From the NCBI GenBank assembly GCA_003331065.1, contig QENB01000005.1, positions 118,741-182,740 on the forward strand: 64,000 nucleotides of DNA, given 5' to 3'. Each line of letters starts with the position of its first letter. The stretch's first letter is position 1. Made by a program: the position numbers and the translations under genes. This DNA comes from Candidatus Tokpelaia sp. JSC188 (GTDB taxonomy: Bacteria > Pseudomonadota > Alphaproteobacteria > Rhizobiales > Rhizobiaceae). Shown piece by piece: positions 38,982 to 49,059 of the stretch. Below the pieces are notes generated by a model. It made no database searches, had not been told where the DNA came from, and saw only the letters and a program-made list of their open reading frames with translations.

Positions 38982-41732
38982 ATGAGTAATCCGACTATTT
39001 CGCCGGGAATCGGCGATTCGCACGGTATTGAACCTATAAATATTATTGAGGAAATGCAGCGCTCTTATCTCGACTATGCGATGAGTGTAATCGTTTCACG
39101 TGCGCTACCAGATGTCCGTGATGGTCTTAAACCAGTTCATCGCCGCATTCTTTATGCTATGAATAAGATGGGGCTTTCTTGGAATAGAGCTTATCGCAAA
39201 TCTGCTGGTGTTATCGGTGAGGTAATGGGCAAATACCATCCCCATGGTGATATCTCTATTTATGATGCATTAGTGCGTATGGCACAGGATTTTTCCCTGC
39301 GCGATCCACTGATTGACGGGCAAGGCAATTTTGGATCAATTGATGGTGATCCAGCAGCAGCAATGCGGTATACTGAGTGCCGTCTTGAGAAAATCTCTGA
39401 GATGCTTCTTGCAGATCTTGATAAAGAAACGGTTGATTTTCAAATTAATTATGATGGGCGAGAGCAGGAACCGATGGTGCTTCCTGCTCGTTTTCCGAAC
39501 CTGCTTATCAATGGGTCAGGCGGTATTGCTGTGGGCATGGCAACCAATATTCCACCACATAATCTCAATGAGGTGATCAATGGTTGCATTGCCCTGATTA
39601 ACAATCCAGCTCTTTCGATTGAAGAATTAATGAATATTATTCCTGGTCCAGATTTTCCAACCGGAGGCATTATTCTAGGAGGCTCTAGTATTCGCACTGC
39701 TTATGAAACAGGGCGTGGTTCTATCATTATGCGCGCTAAGGTTAATATCGAACCTATGCGTAATGAACGTGAGGCCATTGTAGTGACAGAAATTCCTTAT
39801 CAGATAAATAAAGCATCTATGATAGAGAAGGTAGCTGAATTGGTTCGTGAAAAACGCATAGAAGGAATCGCTGATCTGCGTGATGAATCCGATAGGGAAG
39901 GATACCGAGTTGTCATTGAGCTGAAGCGTGACACACAAGTGTATGTGGTACTTAACCAACTTTACCGCTATACACCGTTACAAACGTCTTTTGGATGTAA
40001 TATGGTAGCGCTAAGCGGTGGACATCCAGAACAGATGGGGCTTCTTGATATACTTCGTGCTTTTATCGTTTTTCGTGAAGAAGTTGTTAGGCGTCGCACA
40101 AAGTACTTATTGCACAGAGCACAGGAACGCGCCTATGTGCTAATAGGACTTGCTGTTGCTGTTTCGAATATTGATGAAGTGATCAACCTTATCCGCCATG
40201 CTCCTGATTCAATAACAGCTCGTCAGAATCTTATGAAACGCTGTTGGACAGTTACTAATATCGAGGCTCTTATTCGCTTAATTGACGATCCGCGCCATGT
40301 AATCCAGGAAGATAATACATATACTTTTTCAGAGGAACAGACACGAGCTATTCTCGATCTGCGTTTGCAACGCCTTACTACGATCGGATGTGATGAAATT
40401 GCCGATGAATTAAGGACAATCGGTTCGGAAATCTCTAATTATTTGAATATCTTGGCATCGAAGATTCTCATTTTAGAAATTGTGAAAAATGAATTGATAG
40501 TTTTGCGTGATGAATTTTCTACTGAGCGGCGTACAATTTTTGGAAGCGAAGGTGCTGAAGTTGATGATGAAGACTTGATTGCACGTGAGGATATGGTGGT
40601 AACCGTCAGCAATACGGGCTATATTAAGCGTGTTCCGCTTTCAACCTACCGTGCGCAACGTCGTGGCGGAAAAGGTCGCTCAGGCATGAAAACCAAAAGT
40701 GAAGATTTTGTTACGCGGCTTTTCGTTGCCAATACTCATCAACCGGTACTTTTCTTTTCCTCGCGCGGCATTGCTTATAAAGAAAAAGTCTGGCATCTAC
40801 CGCTTGGTACCCCACAATCATCTGGTAAAGCACTTATCAACATGCTGCCTTTGCGGCAGACCGAGAGTATCACAACGATTATGCCATTGCCAGAAAATGA
40901 GGCAAGTTGGAGTGAGCTCGATGTGATGTTTGCAACAACTCGTGGTACAGTACGACGTAATAAGTTATCGGATTTTGCGCAAATCAACCGCAATGGAAAA
41001 ATTGCTATGAGGTTGGAAGAAGAAAACGATGAAATTCTTTCTGTTGAAACATGTACAGCTGATGATGATGTACTGCTAACGACGGAAAATGGCCAATGTA
41101 TCCGTTTTCCAGTGAATGATGTACGTATTTTTTCCAGTCGGCACTCCATTGGTGTGCGGGGTATTAGTCTTTGCAAGAATGATAAGGTTATTTCGATGGC
41201 AATTCTCCCCCATGTTAATATTACGCCAGCAGAGCGTACAGCTTATATTAAGCGCTTGATTACAAGTCGGCGCGCATCTAATACTAAAGCGGGTGATATT
41301 GCCATACGTAATAGCGAGATTGCTGATGCAGCTAATCTGATTTTAGATGATGCTCGCTACGAAGAATTACGTACCTACGAACAAATGGTTCTGACTGTCA
41401 GCGAATTCGGGTATGGTAAACGTGCTTCTTCCTATGATTTTCGTGTATCGAAACGTGGCAGGAAAGGCATTAGAGCTACTGATATATCTAAAACAAAGGA
41501 GATTGGTAAGCTTGTTGTGGCTTTTCCAGTTGATGAAAATGATCAACTCATACTTGTTTCTGATAAGGGACGGCTTATCCGTGTTCCGGTTGAAGGTATT
41601 CGCGTTGCAGGGCGTTCGACCAAAGGTGTGACTATCTTCAGTACTGCGAAGGATGAGAAAGTAATGTCGGTTAAGCGCATTTCAGACACTGAAACAGAGG
41701 ATAAAAATGAAAAGATAAAAGCAACAGATTGA
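38982..41732 (+). CDS. gyrA: DNA gyrase subunit A, Ile at the quinolone-resistance position
   Basis: 916 residues from the ATG at 38982 ([11 protein letters not shown]; a TTG four codons upstream also keeps the frame open). Type IIA topoisomerase subunit that cuts and rejoins DNA; catalytic Tyr in AMRYTECRL, and the GyrA-box QRRGGKG in the C-terminal wrapping domain. In the quinolone-resistance region the sequence reads [16 protein letters not shown]. The residue equivalent to E. coli Ser83 is Ile (codon ATC at 39252-39254, residue 91), while Asp87 is kept as Asp95. Bartonella and Brucella usually have Ala at this position. Ile there is a known resistance substitution in enterobacteria and Vibrio. 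Confidence 0.97.
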   Translation: MSNPTISPGIGDSHGIEPINIIEEMQRSYLDYAMSVIVSRALPDVRDGLKPVHRRILYAMNKMGLSWNRAYRKSAGVIGEVMGKYHPHGDISIYDALVRMAQDFSLRDPLIDGQGNFGSIDGDPAAAMRYTECRLEKISEMLLADLDKETVDFQINYDGREQEPMVLPARFPNLLINGSGGIAVGMATNIPPHNLNEVINGCIALINNPALSIEELMNIIPGPDFPTGGIILGGSSIRTAYETGRGSIIMRAKVNIEPMRNEREAIVVTEIPYQINKASMIEKVAELVREKRIEGIADLRDESDREGYRVVIELKRDTQVYVVLNQLYRYTPLQTSFGCNMVALSGGHPEQMGLLDILRAFIVFREEVVRRRTKYLLHRAQERAYVLIGLAVAVSNIDEVINLIRHAPDSITARQNLMKRCWTVTNIEALIRLIDDPRHVIQEDNTYTFSEEQTRAILDLRLQRLTTIGCDEIADELRTIGSEISNYLNILASKILILEIVKNELIVLRDEFSTERRTIFGSEGAEVDDEDLIAREDMVVTVSNTGYIKRVPLSTYRAQRRGGKGRSGMKTKSEDFVTRLFVANTHQPVLFFSSRGIAYKEKVWHLPLGTPQSSGKALINMLPLRQTESITTIMPLPENEASWSELDVMFATTRGTVRRNKLSDFAQINRNGKIAMRLEEENDEILSVETCTADDDVLLTTENGQCIRFPVNDVRIFSSRHSIGVRGISLCKNDKVISMAILPHVNITPAERTAYIKRLITSRRASNTKAGDIAIRNSEIADAANLILDDARYEELRTYEQMVLTVSEFGYGKRASSYDFRVSKRGRKGIRATDISKTKEIGKLVVAFPVDENDQLILVSDKGRLIRVPVEGIRVAGRSTKGVTIFSTAKDEKVMSVKRISDTETEDKNEKIKATD

Positions 41733-41980
41733 GATTATATTTGCAGAGATGACTTTTTTGAAGTGTGAAAGCGTTTGTTTTTTTAGCTAGTGCTTCGTTA
41801 TATCATAGCCATTTTAAAACAGGGCAATAGAAAGCATTTTTCTAATTTATCAAGGTTTTACTTACTTATACGTATAGATTATTGTGATACGGATTATTTA
41901 AGAATAATTATTATATAAAAAAGATTTTCTTCTTGTAATTTATTATTTACATAACGCAACTTTATGCACAGAGGATTTTT

Positions 41981-42478
41981 ATGGAGCATATTGCCATATA
42001 TGCAGGGTCTTTTGACCCTATCACAAATGGGCATATTGATGTTTTACGGGCAGGTTTGAATATTGCAGAAAAGATCGTCGTCGCCATTGGCCTGCATGCA
42101 GGCAAGGCACCACTATTTACGTTTGAAGAGCGGGCATGGCTTATTAAAAGCGTAGCAAGGGAGCTTTTGGGTCAGCAAGTAGCACGTGTCGAGGTAATAG
42201 CTTTTGATAATCTTTTAGTCGAAAAAGCACGGGAAATTGGTGCTTCGTTTTTGATTCGTAGTTTGAGAGACGGAACAGATCTTGATTATGAAATGCAACT
42301 CGCTGGTATGAATAGCACTATGGCGCCAGATATACAGACTGTTTTTTTACCAGCTAGCGTTTCTGCACGTGCTATTACAGCTACCTTGGTGCGTCAGATT
42401 GCTTCAATGGGTGGTAACGTCTCACCTTTTGTTCCTGAAGTTGTTATGCGTACCCTTAGTAAGAAATTTAATCCTTAG
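41981..42478 (+). CDS. coaD: phosphopantetheine adenylyltransferase
   Basis: 165 residues. Fourth step of coenzyme A synthesis, making dephospho-CoA. The nucleotidyltransferase motif is [14 protein letters not shown] (T/HxGH type) at residues 8-21, with [15 protein letters not shown] in the middle (IRGLR in most relatives) and [14 protein letters not shown] near the end, where ISSTLVR is usual. These are mild departures and the enzyme looks functional. It follows gyrA, as in other members of the order. In relatives peptidyl-prolyl isomerase genes follow; here the backbone is interrupted by the sulfonate operon. Confidence 0.95.
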   Translation: MEHIAIYAGSFDPITNGHIDVLRAGLNIAEKIVVAIGLHAGKAPLFTFEERAWLIKSVARELLGQQVARVEVIAFDNLLVEKAREIGASFLIRSLRDGTDLDYEMQLAGMNSTMAPDIQTVFLPASVSARAITATLVRQIASMGGNVSPFVPEVVMRTLSKKFNP

Positions 42479-42900
42479 TTTCACCTATGTTTTATCAAAG
42501 ACCTTTGTACATTAGAATCGGTCTGATCGCAAAAAGGTAATACTATAAATAATCGCAAAGTAAGCATATTTTAGACAGCGATCTTTGTCAGTTAACTATC
42601 CTTTTCCTTGCATGTTGATAGCGTTTATTATGAAATTATTCTGGGCGTTTAATTGGAATTTAGGGATTTTTTGATTTGTATATTCAGTTGTAATATTGAG
42701 CAACATTTGGTGCTTTCTAGATCCCTTATATAAAAATTTATTCTACTAAATAAATAAAATTTCCTATTAATTAGAATTAATTATCAATTAATTACCTTTA
42801 AAAGAATAAATTTATTAAAATAATCAAAAGTATTATATATTTTATGTGTTTCGATATTTAAAATTTATCAATATCATGCAATAGGTTTTTAGGGTGACTT
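42479..42900. other. AT-rich control region of the sulfonate operon
   Basis: About 420 bases, very AT-rich at 42740-42880, including overlapping AATTAATT palindromic motifs near 42770-42795. It separates coaD from the ssu-type operon and presumably holds its promoter. No specific CysB/Cbl-like site could be identified. Confidence 0.4.
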
Positions 42901-43485
42901 ATGTCTTTCTTGAAAGAGGAAAATACTTTGAGTAATAAAACGAAGCAAAAACGCGATGGAAAAGGCATTATCACTCATAATCGAAATGAGATGATGAATA
43001 CGCAACTGAAATACGCAATGCGTCACTGGGCGATGGCGGTTTCAGTTATCACAGTAGGAGAAGGAGGAAGTCAAACTGGAGCAACTGTAACATCTGCTTT
43101 GTTGTTTTCGCTTGAGCCATCAATCATGCTCGTTTCAATAAACCGCAACTCATCGACTTATCGATCAATTATCAAAAACAATCATTTCTGTATAAATCTT
43201 CTGAATGCAAATCAAAGATTTGTTGCTGAGCGTTTCTCAGGCATAGGTAACTTCAGAGGACAACAGCGTTATGAAGGTGCTGAGTGGTATCGTATGGTAA
43301 CAGGCGCATCTGCTTTGACGAATGCACTCGCAAGCATCGATTGTGAGGTTCACGAGGTTATCGAACGGTATAGCCATGCATTGGTCTTAGGTTGTGTCAT
43401 GGCTGTTAATACTAAGGAAGGCATATCACTTGTTTATTGCAATACGGAATACGGACAGTATGGAAGCAAAAAGCGGCAAATGTGA
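42901..43485 (+). CDS. flavin reductase-like protein (HpaC/flavin_reduct family), partner of SsuD
   Basis: 194 residues (shorter starts at Met31 or Met32 are possible, since the first 35 residues are not conserved). The flavin-reductase fold is recognised from WAMAVSVITVG, TGATVTSALLFSLEPSIMLVSIN, and INLLNANQRFVAERFSG. As first gene of the operon it most likely supplies reduced FMN to the monooxygenase SsuD. It is not of the SsuE (NADPH-dependent FMN reductase, flavodoxin-like) family that does this in E. coli; the HpaC-like type is an analogous replacement. Function inferred from context. Confidence 0.8.
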   Translation: MSFLKEENTLSNKTKQKRDGKGIITHNRNEMMNTQLKYAMRHWAMAVSVITVGEGGSQTGATVTSALLFSLEPSIMLVSINRNSSTYRSIIKNNHFCINLLNANQRFVAERFSGIGNFRGQQRYEGAEWYRMVTGASALTNALASIDCEVHEVIERYSHALVLGCVMAVNTKEGISLVYCNTEYGQYGSKKRQM

Positions 43486-43599
43486 ATGTGTCTTTTAAGA
43501 CATTAGCAAATCAATTAGTTGATTGCTCGCTTTCGCACGAATACCTTACTTCCTTGTAGTAGGCAAGTGGTACGTTTTGGTGGTTTTTGGGATTATTGC

Positions 43600-44571
43600 A
43601 TGACTGTTTGGCGTATTTTTTTACTAAGCTCACTTGCTGGATTTTTAGGTTTAGCAGTTCTAACATTGTCTGGAACTGCTAAGGAATTTCAAGTTAAAAG
43701 TCTGCGGATAGGTTATCAGAAAAGCGCAACAGTTCTAGCGCTAGCACGAGAGAAAAAATTATTTGAAAAAGCACTTGCCCCCCTTGGAATTCAATCGGTG
43801 CAGTGGATTGAATTCCAATATGGTCCGCCTTTACTTGAGGCGCTTGGTTCAGGTGCTATTGATTTAGGTGCAGTTGGTGATACACCACCAATTTTTAGCC
43901 AAAGTGCAGGCGCTGATATCCTTTATCTGGCAGCTTATCCACAAGAGGAATCGGCTTTTCTTGTGTTAGATGATTCAGAAATCAAAAAACCTGAGCAATT
44001 AAAAGGCAAGAAAATTGCTGTCTCTTTGGGATCTAGTGCTCATAATTTCATGCTCGTTATGCTTGAAAAATACGGCTTGCGGCTCGAGGATATCACACCC
44101 GTTTATCTTGCACCAGCAGATGCAATCGCAGCTATAATAACGAAGCGAATTGATGCTTGGGTGATTTGGGATCCTTATGTAACTATCGCTGTAAAAAACC
44201 ACCACGCCCGCAAATTGATTTCAACAATTAGTGACAATACAGAATACAATTCATTCTACATCCTCAACTCCCGTTTTGCAATAATGACACCAAAAATCAC
44301 ACAAGCCATTTACGACGCACTTTCACACGCTACGATTTTTGTCAATGAAAATCGTGATGGGGTTGCTAATCTTATTAGCGGATTGACTGGCATAGCATAT
44401 GACATACAGCGCAGTGTCCTAAAGCGCACAACATTCAATCTTTTAGCAATCGATGAAGAGGTTTTGAAACGACAACAAGAGATAGCGAATCGATTTTTCC
44501 GACTTGGATTGATCACTCATCCTGTGCAGATTAGTGACATTGTCTGGCGTCGTACCTCTAATATTTACTGA
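43600..44571 (+). CDS. ssuA: aliphatic sulfonate ABC transporter, substrate-binding protein
   Basis: 323 residues from the ATG at 43600, which gives a clean signal peptide (about 1-27, ending LSGTA-KEF); the frame is open from a TTG at 43519. Periplasmic binding protein of the SsuA/TauA family: LRIGYQKSATVLALAREKKLFEKAL at the mature start, GAIDLGAVGDTPP (ligand loop), and WVIWDPYVTIA. It captures alkanesulfonates for import. Second gene of the operon, 29 bases before ssuD. Confidence 0.9.
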   Translation: MTVWRIFLLSSLAGFLGLAVLTLSGTAKEFQVKSLRIGYQKSATVLALAREKKLFEKALAPLGIQSVQWIEFQYGPPLLEALGSGAIDLGAVGDTPPIFSQSAGADILYLAAYPQEESAFLVLDDSEIKKPEQLKGKKIAVSLGSSAHNFMLVMLEKYGLRLEDITPVYLAPADAIAAIITKRIDAWVIWDPYVTIAVKNHHARKLISTISDNTEYNSFYILNSRFAIMTPKITQAIYDALSHATIFVNENRDGVANLISGLTGIAYDIQRSVLKRTTFNLLAIDEEVLKRQQEIANRFFRLGLITHPVQISDIVWRRTSNIY

Positions 44572-44600
44572 AATAACTAAGATCTTCTGGAGAGATTCCT

Positions 44601-45761
44601 ATGTGTAGTATGAATAAAAATACTTCAAAACTAAATTTTTTTTGGTTCATTCCGACCCATGGCGATGGTAGTTATTTGGGATCTGAACAAAATCAGCGTT
44701 CTGCTGACTATCGTTATTTTTGCGAAATTGCACGAGCTGTTGACAGACTTGGCTATCAAGGAGTCTTGTTGCCAACAGGTCAGAGCTGCGATGATTCTTG
44801 GATTATTGCATCTGCTCTTGCGGTAGAAACAGAGAGGCTAAAATTTCTTGTTGCTCTTCGTCCAGGGGGTATAATGCCGGTTTATGCTGCCCGACAAACA
44901 GCTGCCCTTGATCGCTTATCTGACGGACGTTTACTAATTAACATTGTTGTTGGTGGAAACCCTATTGAACTAGCAGCTGATGGTATCTTCACCCCACATG
45001 ATGAACGTTACTCCCAGGCGTCTGAATTTTTTAACATATGGAATCATCTACTTGCCGGGGATCATGTAGATTATTCAGGTCACTATTATCGCGTTGATGA
45101 GGCGCGACTCGATCTTTTGCCTAAACAGAAATCTATACCATTATTTTTTGGAGGATCTTCAGATGCAGGTATTGAGTTTGCCGCCAAAAATGTTGAAGAA
45201 TATTTGACTTGGGGTGAACCGATCAGACAGGTGGAAGAAAAAATTGCGCGGGTACAAACTAAAGCACAAGCTGAGGGACGTAATATTTCATTTGGTATAA
45301 GGCTACATTTCATTGTTCGTGATACTGAGGAAGAAGCCTGGGCCGCCGCTGAAAAACTTATCAGCAAGGTTACGGATGATCAAATAGCAAAAGCACAGGA
45401 GCGTTTTTTAAAACAAATGGATTCAGTTGGTCAACGAGTGATGGCAGAGTTGCATGGCGGACGGCGTGATCGATTGATTATTGGGAAAAATCTTTGGGCT
45501 GGAATTGGTCTTGTACGTACAGGTGCTGGGACTGCTCTCGTTGGAACGCCGCAACAGGTAGCAGAGCGGCTTTTTGAATATCAGCAGGCAGGGATAAATA
45601 CGATTATTGGCTCAGGATACCCACATCTTGAAGAAGCGTATCGTGTTGCCGAAACTCTCTTTCCTGTGCTGAAATTAGATGCTGATTCAACACAGCGGCG
45701 AAATATTATGAGCAGTGAATTTATGCTTTCAGATTATGGTGTTGTAAGGAGATCTGCATGA
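44601..45761 (+). CDS. ssuD: FMNH2-dependent alkanesulfonate monooxygenase
   Basis: 386 residues. Bacterial luciferase-like enzyme that releases sulfite from alkanesulfonates in the cytoplasm. Typical SsuD stretches: FFWFIPTHGDGSYLG at the start (conserved His), LLPTGQSCDDSWI, VALRPGGIMPVYAARQTAALDRLS, NIVVGGNPIELAADG, and GSGYPHLEEAYR near the C-terminus. GGAGAG is six bases before the ATG. Its stop overlaps the ssuC start (ATGA), so translation is coupled. Confidence 0.94.
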   Translation: MCSMNKNTSKLNFFWFIPTHGDGSYLGSEQNQRSADYRYFCEIARAVDRLGYQGVLLPTGQSCDDSWIIASALAVETERLKFLVALRPGGIMPVYAARQTAALDRLSDGRLLINIVVGGNPIELAADGIFTPHDERYSQASEFFNIWNHLLAGDHVDYSGHYYRVDEARLDLLPKQKSIPLFFGGSSDAGIEFAAKNVEEYLTWGEPIRQVEEKIARVQTKAQAEGRNISFGIRLHFIVRDTEEEAWAAAEKLISKVTDDQIAKAQERFLKQMDSVGQRVMAELHGGRRDRLIIGKNLWAGIGLVRTGAGTALVGTPQQVAERLFEYQQAGINTIIGSGYPHLEEAYRVAETLFPVLKLDADSTQRRNIMSSEFMLSDYGVVRRSA

Positions 45762-46543
45762 CATTGCTTTCTATTTTCTATCGTAATAGAGCAGGTTGGT
45801 TCTTGCCTGCAGGAATTCTTTTTTTATGGGAAATTGCTGTTTATACAAATTTTATCTCTATGCGATTCATGCCATCTCCATCCTCGGTGGCTCTTGCTGC
45901 GATGCAAAAAATACTTTCAGGTGAGCTTTTTATCGCAATTTGCATTAGTGCTACACGAGCCTTTTCTGGGTTATTGATTGGTGGTCTCAGTGGCTTTGGA
46001 CTAGGGGTACTGAATGGAATATCACATAATTTTCGAGCTTATACTGATACTACATTGCAGATGATACGTAATATTCCCCATGTAGCCCTCATTCCGTTGG
46101 TTATTATTTGGTTTGGAATTAATGAAAATGCTAAGATTTTTCTTGTCGCGCTAGGGGTATTCTTCCCTATTTATGCTAATACATTGTTAGGCATCCAAAG
46201 CGTTGATCCGCATCTACTCGAGATGGGATTCGTTTACAGATTAAGTCGGTTCCAACAATTTTTCAAAATCATGATCCCTGGAGCTCTGCCATCTATTTTA
46301 ATAGGATTACGTTATGCTCTTGGAGTCATGTGGCTGACGCTCATTATAGCTGAGACAATTTCAACTTCTGCGGGTCTTGGTTATATGACCATGCAAGCGC
46401 GTGAGTTCTTGAGAATAGATATTGTTGTTTTGATAATCTGCATTTATGCTCTCCTCGGCAAGCTGGCAGATAGCATTGTTCGTTTTTTCGAGAGACGTCT
46501 CCTTGCATGGCATCCTTCATTTCAACTTGAGAGAGTTTCATGA
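45758..46543 (+). CDS. ssuC: aliphatic sulfonate ABC transporter, permease
   Basis: 261 residues with about six transmembrane segments and the EAA-type loop typical of binding-protein-dependent importers (about residues 155-185, GALPSILIGLRYALGVMW). It forms the membrane channel with SsuB. Start and stop overlap ssuD and ssuB by four bases each (ATGA), an unusually tight operon. Confidence 0.92.
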   Translation: MTLLSIFYRNRAGWFLPAGILFLWEIAVYTNFISMRFMPSPSSVALAAMQKILSGELFIAICISATRAFSGLLIGGLSGFGLGVLNGISHNFRAYTDTTLQMIRNIPHVALIPLVIIWFGINENAKIFLVALGVFFPIYANTLLGIQSVDPHLLEMGFVYRLSRFQQFFKIMIPGALPSILIGLRYALGVMWLTLIIAETISTSAGLGYMTMQAREFLRIDIVVLIICIYALLGKLADSIVRFFERRLLAWHPSFQLERVS

Positions 46544-47346
46544 TAACTTTTGATTCTTGCAAAACTTTGGAGCCCCACCACAATCTCAACAATGCACAAA
46601 TTCGGTCAACAGGCAACAATGTTGACCTTTTACTAGAAAAAATTGCAAAAAGCTTTGATAATAAACCAGTTTTAAAGGGAATTGATTTATCAATCGAACA
46701 ACATGAATTTGTTGCTGTTTTAGGAAAAAGTGGTTGTGGGAAAAGTACGTTGTTGCGCATTCTCGGTGGATTAGAACAACCTGATAGTGGTAGAATTTTG
46801 AAAGCGGGAAAATCTTACCAGGCAGATAAAACTCGTGTCTTGTTTCAGGAACCACGCTTGCTACCTTGGCTGAATTTGCTTGATAATGTTACGCTTGCTT
46901 TACCTGATCGCTGGAACAAAGAAAAATCACGCAAAATGGCCCATGATATTTTGTTAAAAGTTGACCTTCAAGATCAAATAAACAGCTGGCCATCTTATCT
47001 TTCTGGTGGACAAAAACAGAGGGTTGCGCTGGCACGGGCTTTGATAAGTACTCCGCAAATACTAGCAATGGATGAGCCATTTAGCGCACTAGATGCCTTA
47101 ACAAGGTTTAATATGCAACATTTACTGGAGCAAGTATGGATAGAAAATGGCTTTACTGTAATATTGGTGACACATGATGTCGGTGAGGCCATTTTGCTTG
47201 CCGACAGAGTTGTCCTAATTGAAGAGGGAATAATTACGCAAAATATTGCCATTGACTTTCCTCGGCCAAGAAAGGTTCGTTGTCATACTTTAAATGATCT
47301 AGAAAATGATTTATTAGACCAGTTGTTAAAAATCAAAGCAGCATAG
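46540..47346 (+). CDS. ssuB: aliphatic sulfonate ABC transporter, ATP-binding protein
   Basis: 268 residues. Walker A GKSGCGKST at 62-70, signature LSGGQKQR at 154-161, Walker B ILAMDEP at 174-180, and the switch His in LVTHDVGEA. The first 30 residues are an extension without similarity. Energises sulfonate uptake with SsuC. Last gene of the operon, followed by 500 bases without genes and then tRNA-Thr. Confidence 0.93.
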   Translation: MITFDSCKTLEPHHNLNNAQIRSTGNNVDLLLEKIAKSFDNKPVLKGIDLSIEQHEFVAVLGKSGCGKSTLLRILGGLEQPDSGRILKAGKSYQADKTRVLFQEPRLLPWLNLLDNVTLALPDRWNKEKSRKMAHDILLKVDLQDQINSWPSYLSGGQKQRVALARALISTPQILAMDEPFSALDALTRFNMQHLLEQVWIENGFTVILVTHDVGEAILLADRVVLIEEGIITQNIAIDFPRPRKVRCHTLNDLENDLLDQLLKIKAA

Positions 47347-47846
47347 ATTACTTTTTGTTTGCAGCCAGGAAACATAACTCATTATAGGTAATAATATTTT
47401 TCTAAACTAAGCTAAGCTCGTGAGTATATCATGCTTCTATGCTTCCTTTATAGCTCCTATGTAATGTATATTACTAAAACAAAATCCTCTTTTTTATAAA
47501 GCAAATACATATAGAAGTCCGTCGATCAAGTAAAGCAAGCATAACATTATATGTGGTTGCCTTTATTCGCCAATTTACTATTACATATTTTCTATAGATG
47601 CAACAATAGTGTGCTTACGAAAGCTACTATGAAATAGTTCATGGATTCCTTCTAGATGCTTACACTGCTACTCTAATTTCTGTCCCTTATCGATTTATCA
47701 CTTAAGAGGTCAATTTCTAAATCTGCACTGGAATTGTCATACTACTAGTACAATACGCAATCAATACGGCACAAGTACTTGCATCAGACCAAGAATTAAT
47801 ATGACCAATTAAAGCATGATTGCTTGAGATAAGATAGACAACATAA
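47347..47846. other. gene-free region between ssuB and tRNA-Thr
   Basis: 500 bases with no open frame of note and no recognised repeat. It lies at the 3' side of the tRNA, where integrative elements usually insert; no att-like repeat of the tRNA 3' end was noticed further away. Confidence 0.45.
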
Positions 47847-47922
47847 TGGTGCCGCATGCTGGACTTGAACCAACGACCTCATCATTACGAATGACGTGCT
47901 CTACCAACTGAGCTAATGCGGC
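47847..47922 (-). tRNA. tRNA-Thr (anticodon CGT)
   Basis: Reads 5' to 3' on the minus strand from 47922. Complete cloverleaf: 7-bp acceptor stem GCCGCAT/ATGCGGC, D-arm with GCTCAGTTGGTAGAGC, anticodon stem CGTCA/TGATG with loop TTCGTAA (anticodon CGT, reading ACG, threonine), variable loop AGGTC, T-arm with TTCAAGT loop, discriminator A and encoded CCA (47847-47849). It sits at the border between conserved backbone and the mobilisation-rich accessory region. Confidence 0.97.
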
Positions 47923-48066
47923 TAGGCATTCAGGCATTGATTTAACCACAAAACGCCACTATGGCGAATGGTAACTAAAACATGAGCTAAAGGCAAGTGA
48001 ACACTTGAAACCATAAGCACAAAAAAGCGCCATTACTAACAGTAAGAAAGCCACAAAGATGAAAAA

Positions 48067-48841
48067 ATGCAAGGAATCAATCTTCTTAATGAAAGCAATT
48101 GGAGAGTTGTGACATATACATATCATGTATCTGAAAAATTCAATAACCAGCTTGATATACTTGCACGGAGAAGAGATTTTGTTAGTAGTTTTGTATCAAA
48201 AATTGACTCTAAAATACACACTATTCCTACCAATAGTAACTCCAGAATAAATGAACATTTTAGACAATACAAGTGCTCTTGGCGCACAATCTATTCTTTA
48301 GTGATTTGCTATTACAGTTCCCGCTGCCGGGATCTATCTGCAATGGCTTGATAGAAACACGGAAGCCAGTAAATAGTCACCATTACCACCATACCTATAC
48401 TGCAAAAGATAGTCAGAGCTCAGCTGGCTGGATTCAGAAATATTTGATCTCCATCAACAAGGTTACATTTCTTCCTGCGCACACAGAGTTTTTATAGCGA
48501 AGAGGATACAAGATTTATCCGGCTTAGCAATAACAAAAATTATTAAAATTGATCAATGAAATACTGATGTAGTGCTATTTGATAAAACAGCAGCTCTCAA
48601 TATTATTTCGCGCAGTGCTGACAGAAAAAACACAGCATATTTAAGCCTGATATTTGACTTCGGCAATGGTACAATTATAGGAAGAACTCGTTTTAAAGTG
48701 CTGCCAACTTCTCGCAATGTGTTATTTAATATTAATATTTCTCAAACTATGAACAACCTAGCAAAACTTTACATCAGTAATAACGTTGGAAAGAAGCATG
48801 AAGTTGATATTTTCTCTATTCTAATAAAGACAAAAAGTTGA
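48067..48841 (+). pseudogene. unrecognised decayed coding region
   Basis: Two separated short frames (48067-48351 and 48572-48841) with protein-like composition and a frame change near 48275, suggestive of one or two broken genes. Phrases such as VVTYTYHVSEKFNNQLDILA and GNGTIIGRTRFKVLP could not be placed in a family. Not assigned a function. Confidence 0.3.
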
Positions 48842-49059
48842 TAAAAGACAATCTGGTGGATGTTTTTGGCGTTACGAAGTGCAACCAGGTCTGGTAATTT
48901 ATTCGCTATTATTGGAATGGTATCTTCTTCTTTAATGTATATTCTAGCATAGTTAGTGCTTATAAAGCTTTCGCTCTCGTTTTGCATATCTAACTTAGCT
49001 TGTGTATTGGTTTCATTTTGGCATTGCTGGAGCAGTGCATGCGTTGTATAAATTCCAAT

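Noticed and set aside
40775..41176. 133-codon minus-strand frame in gyrA
   Set aside because: Antisense shadow of gyrA.
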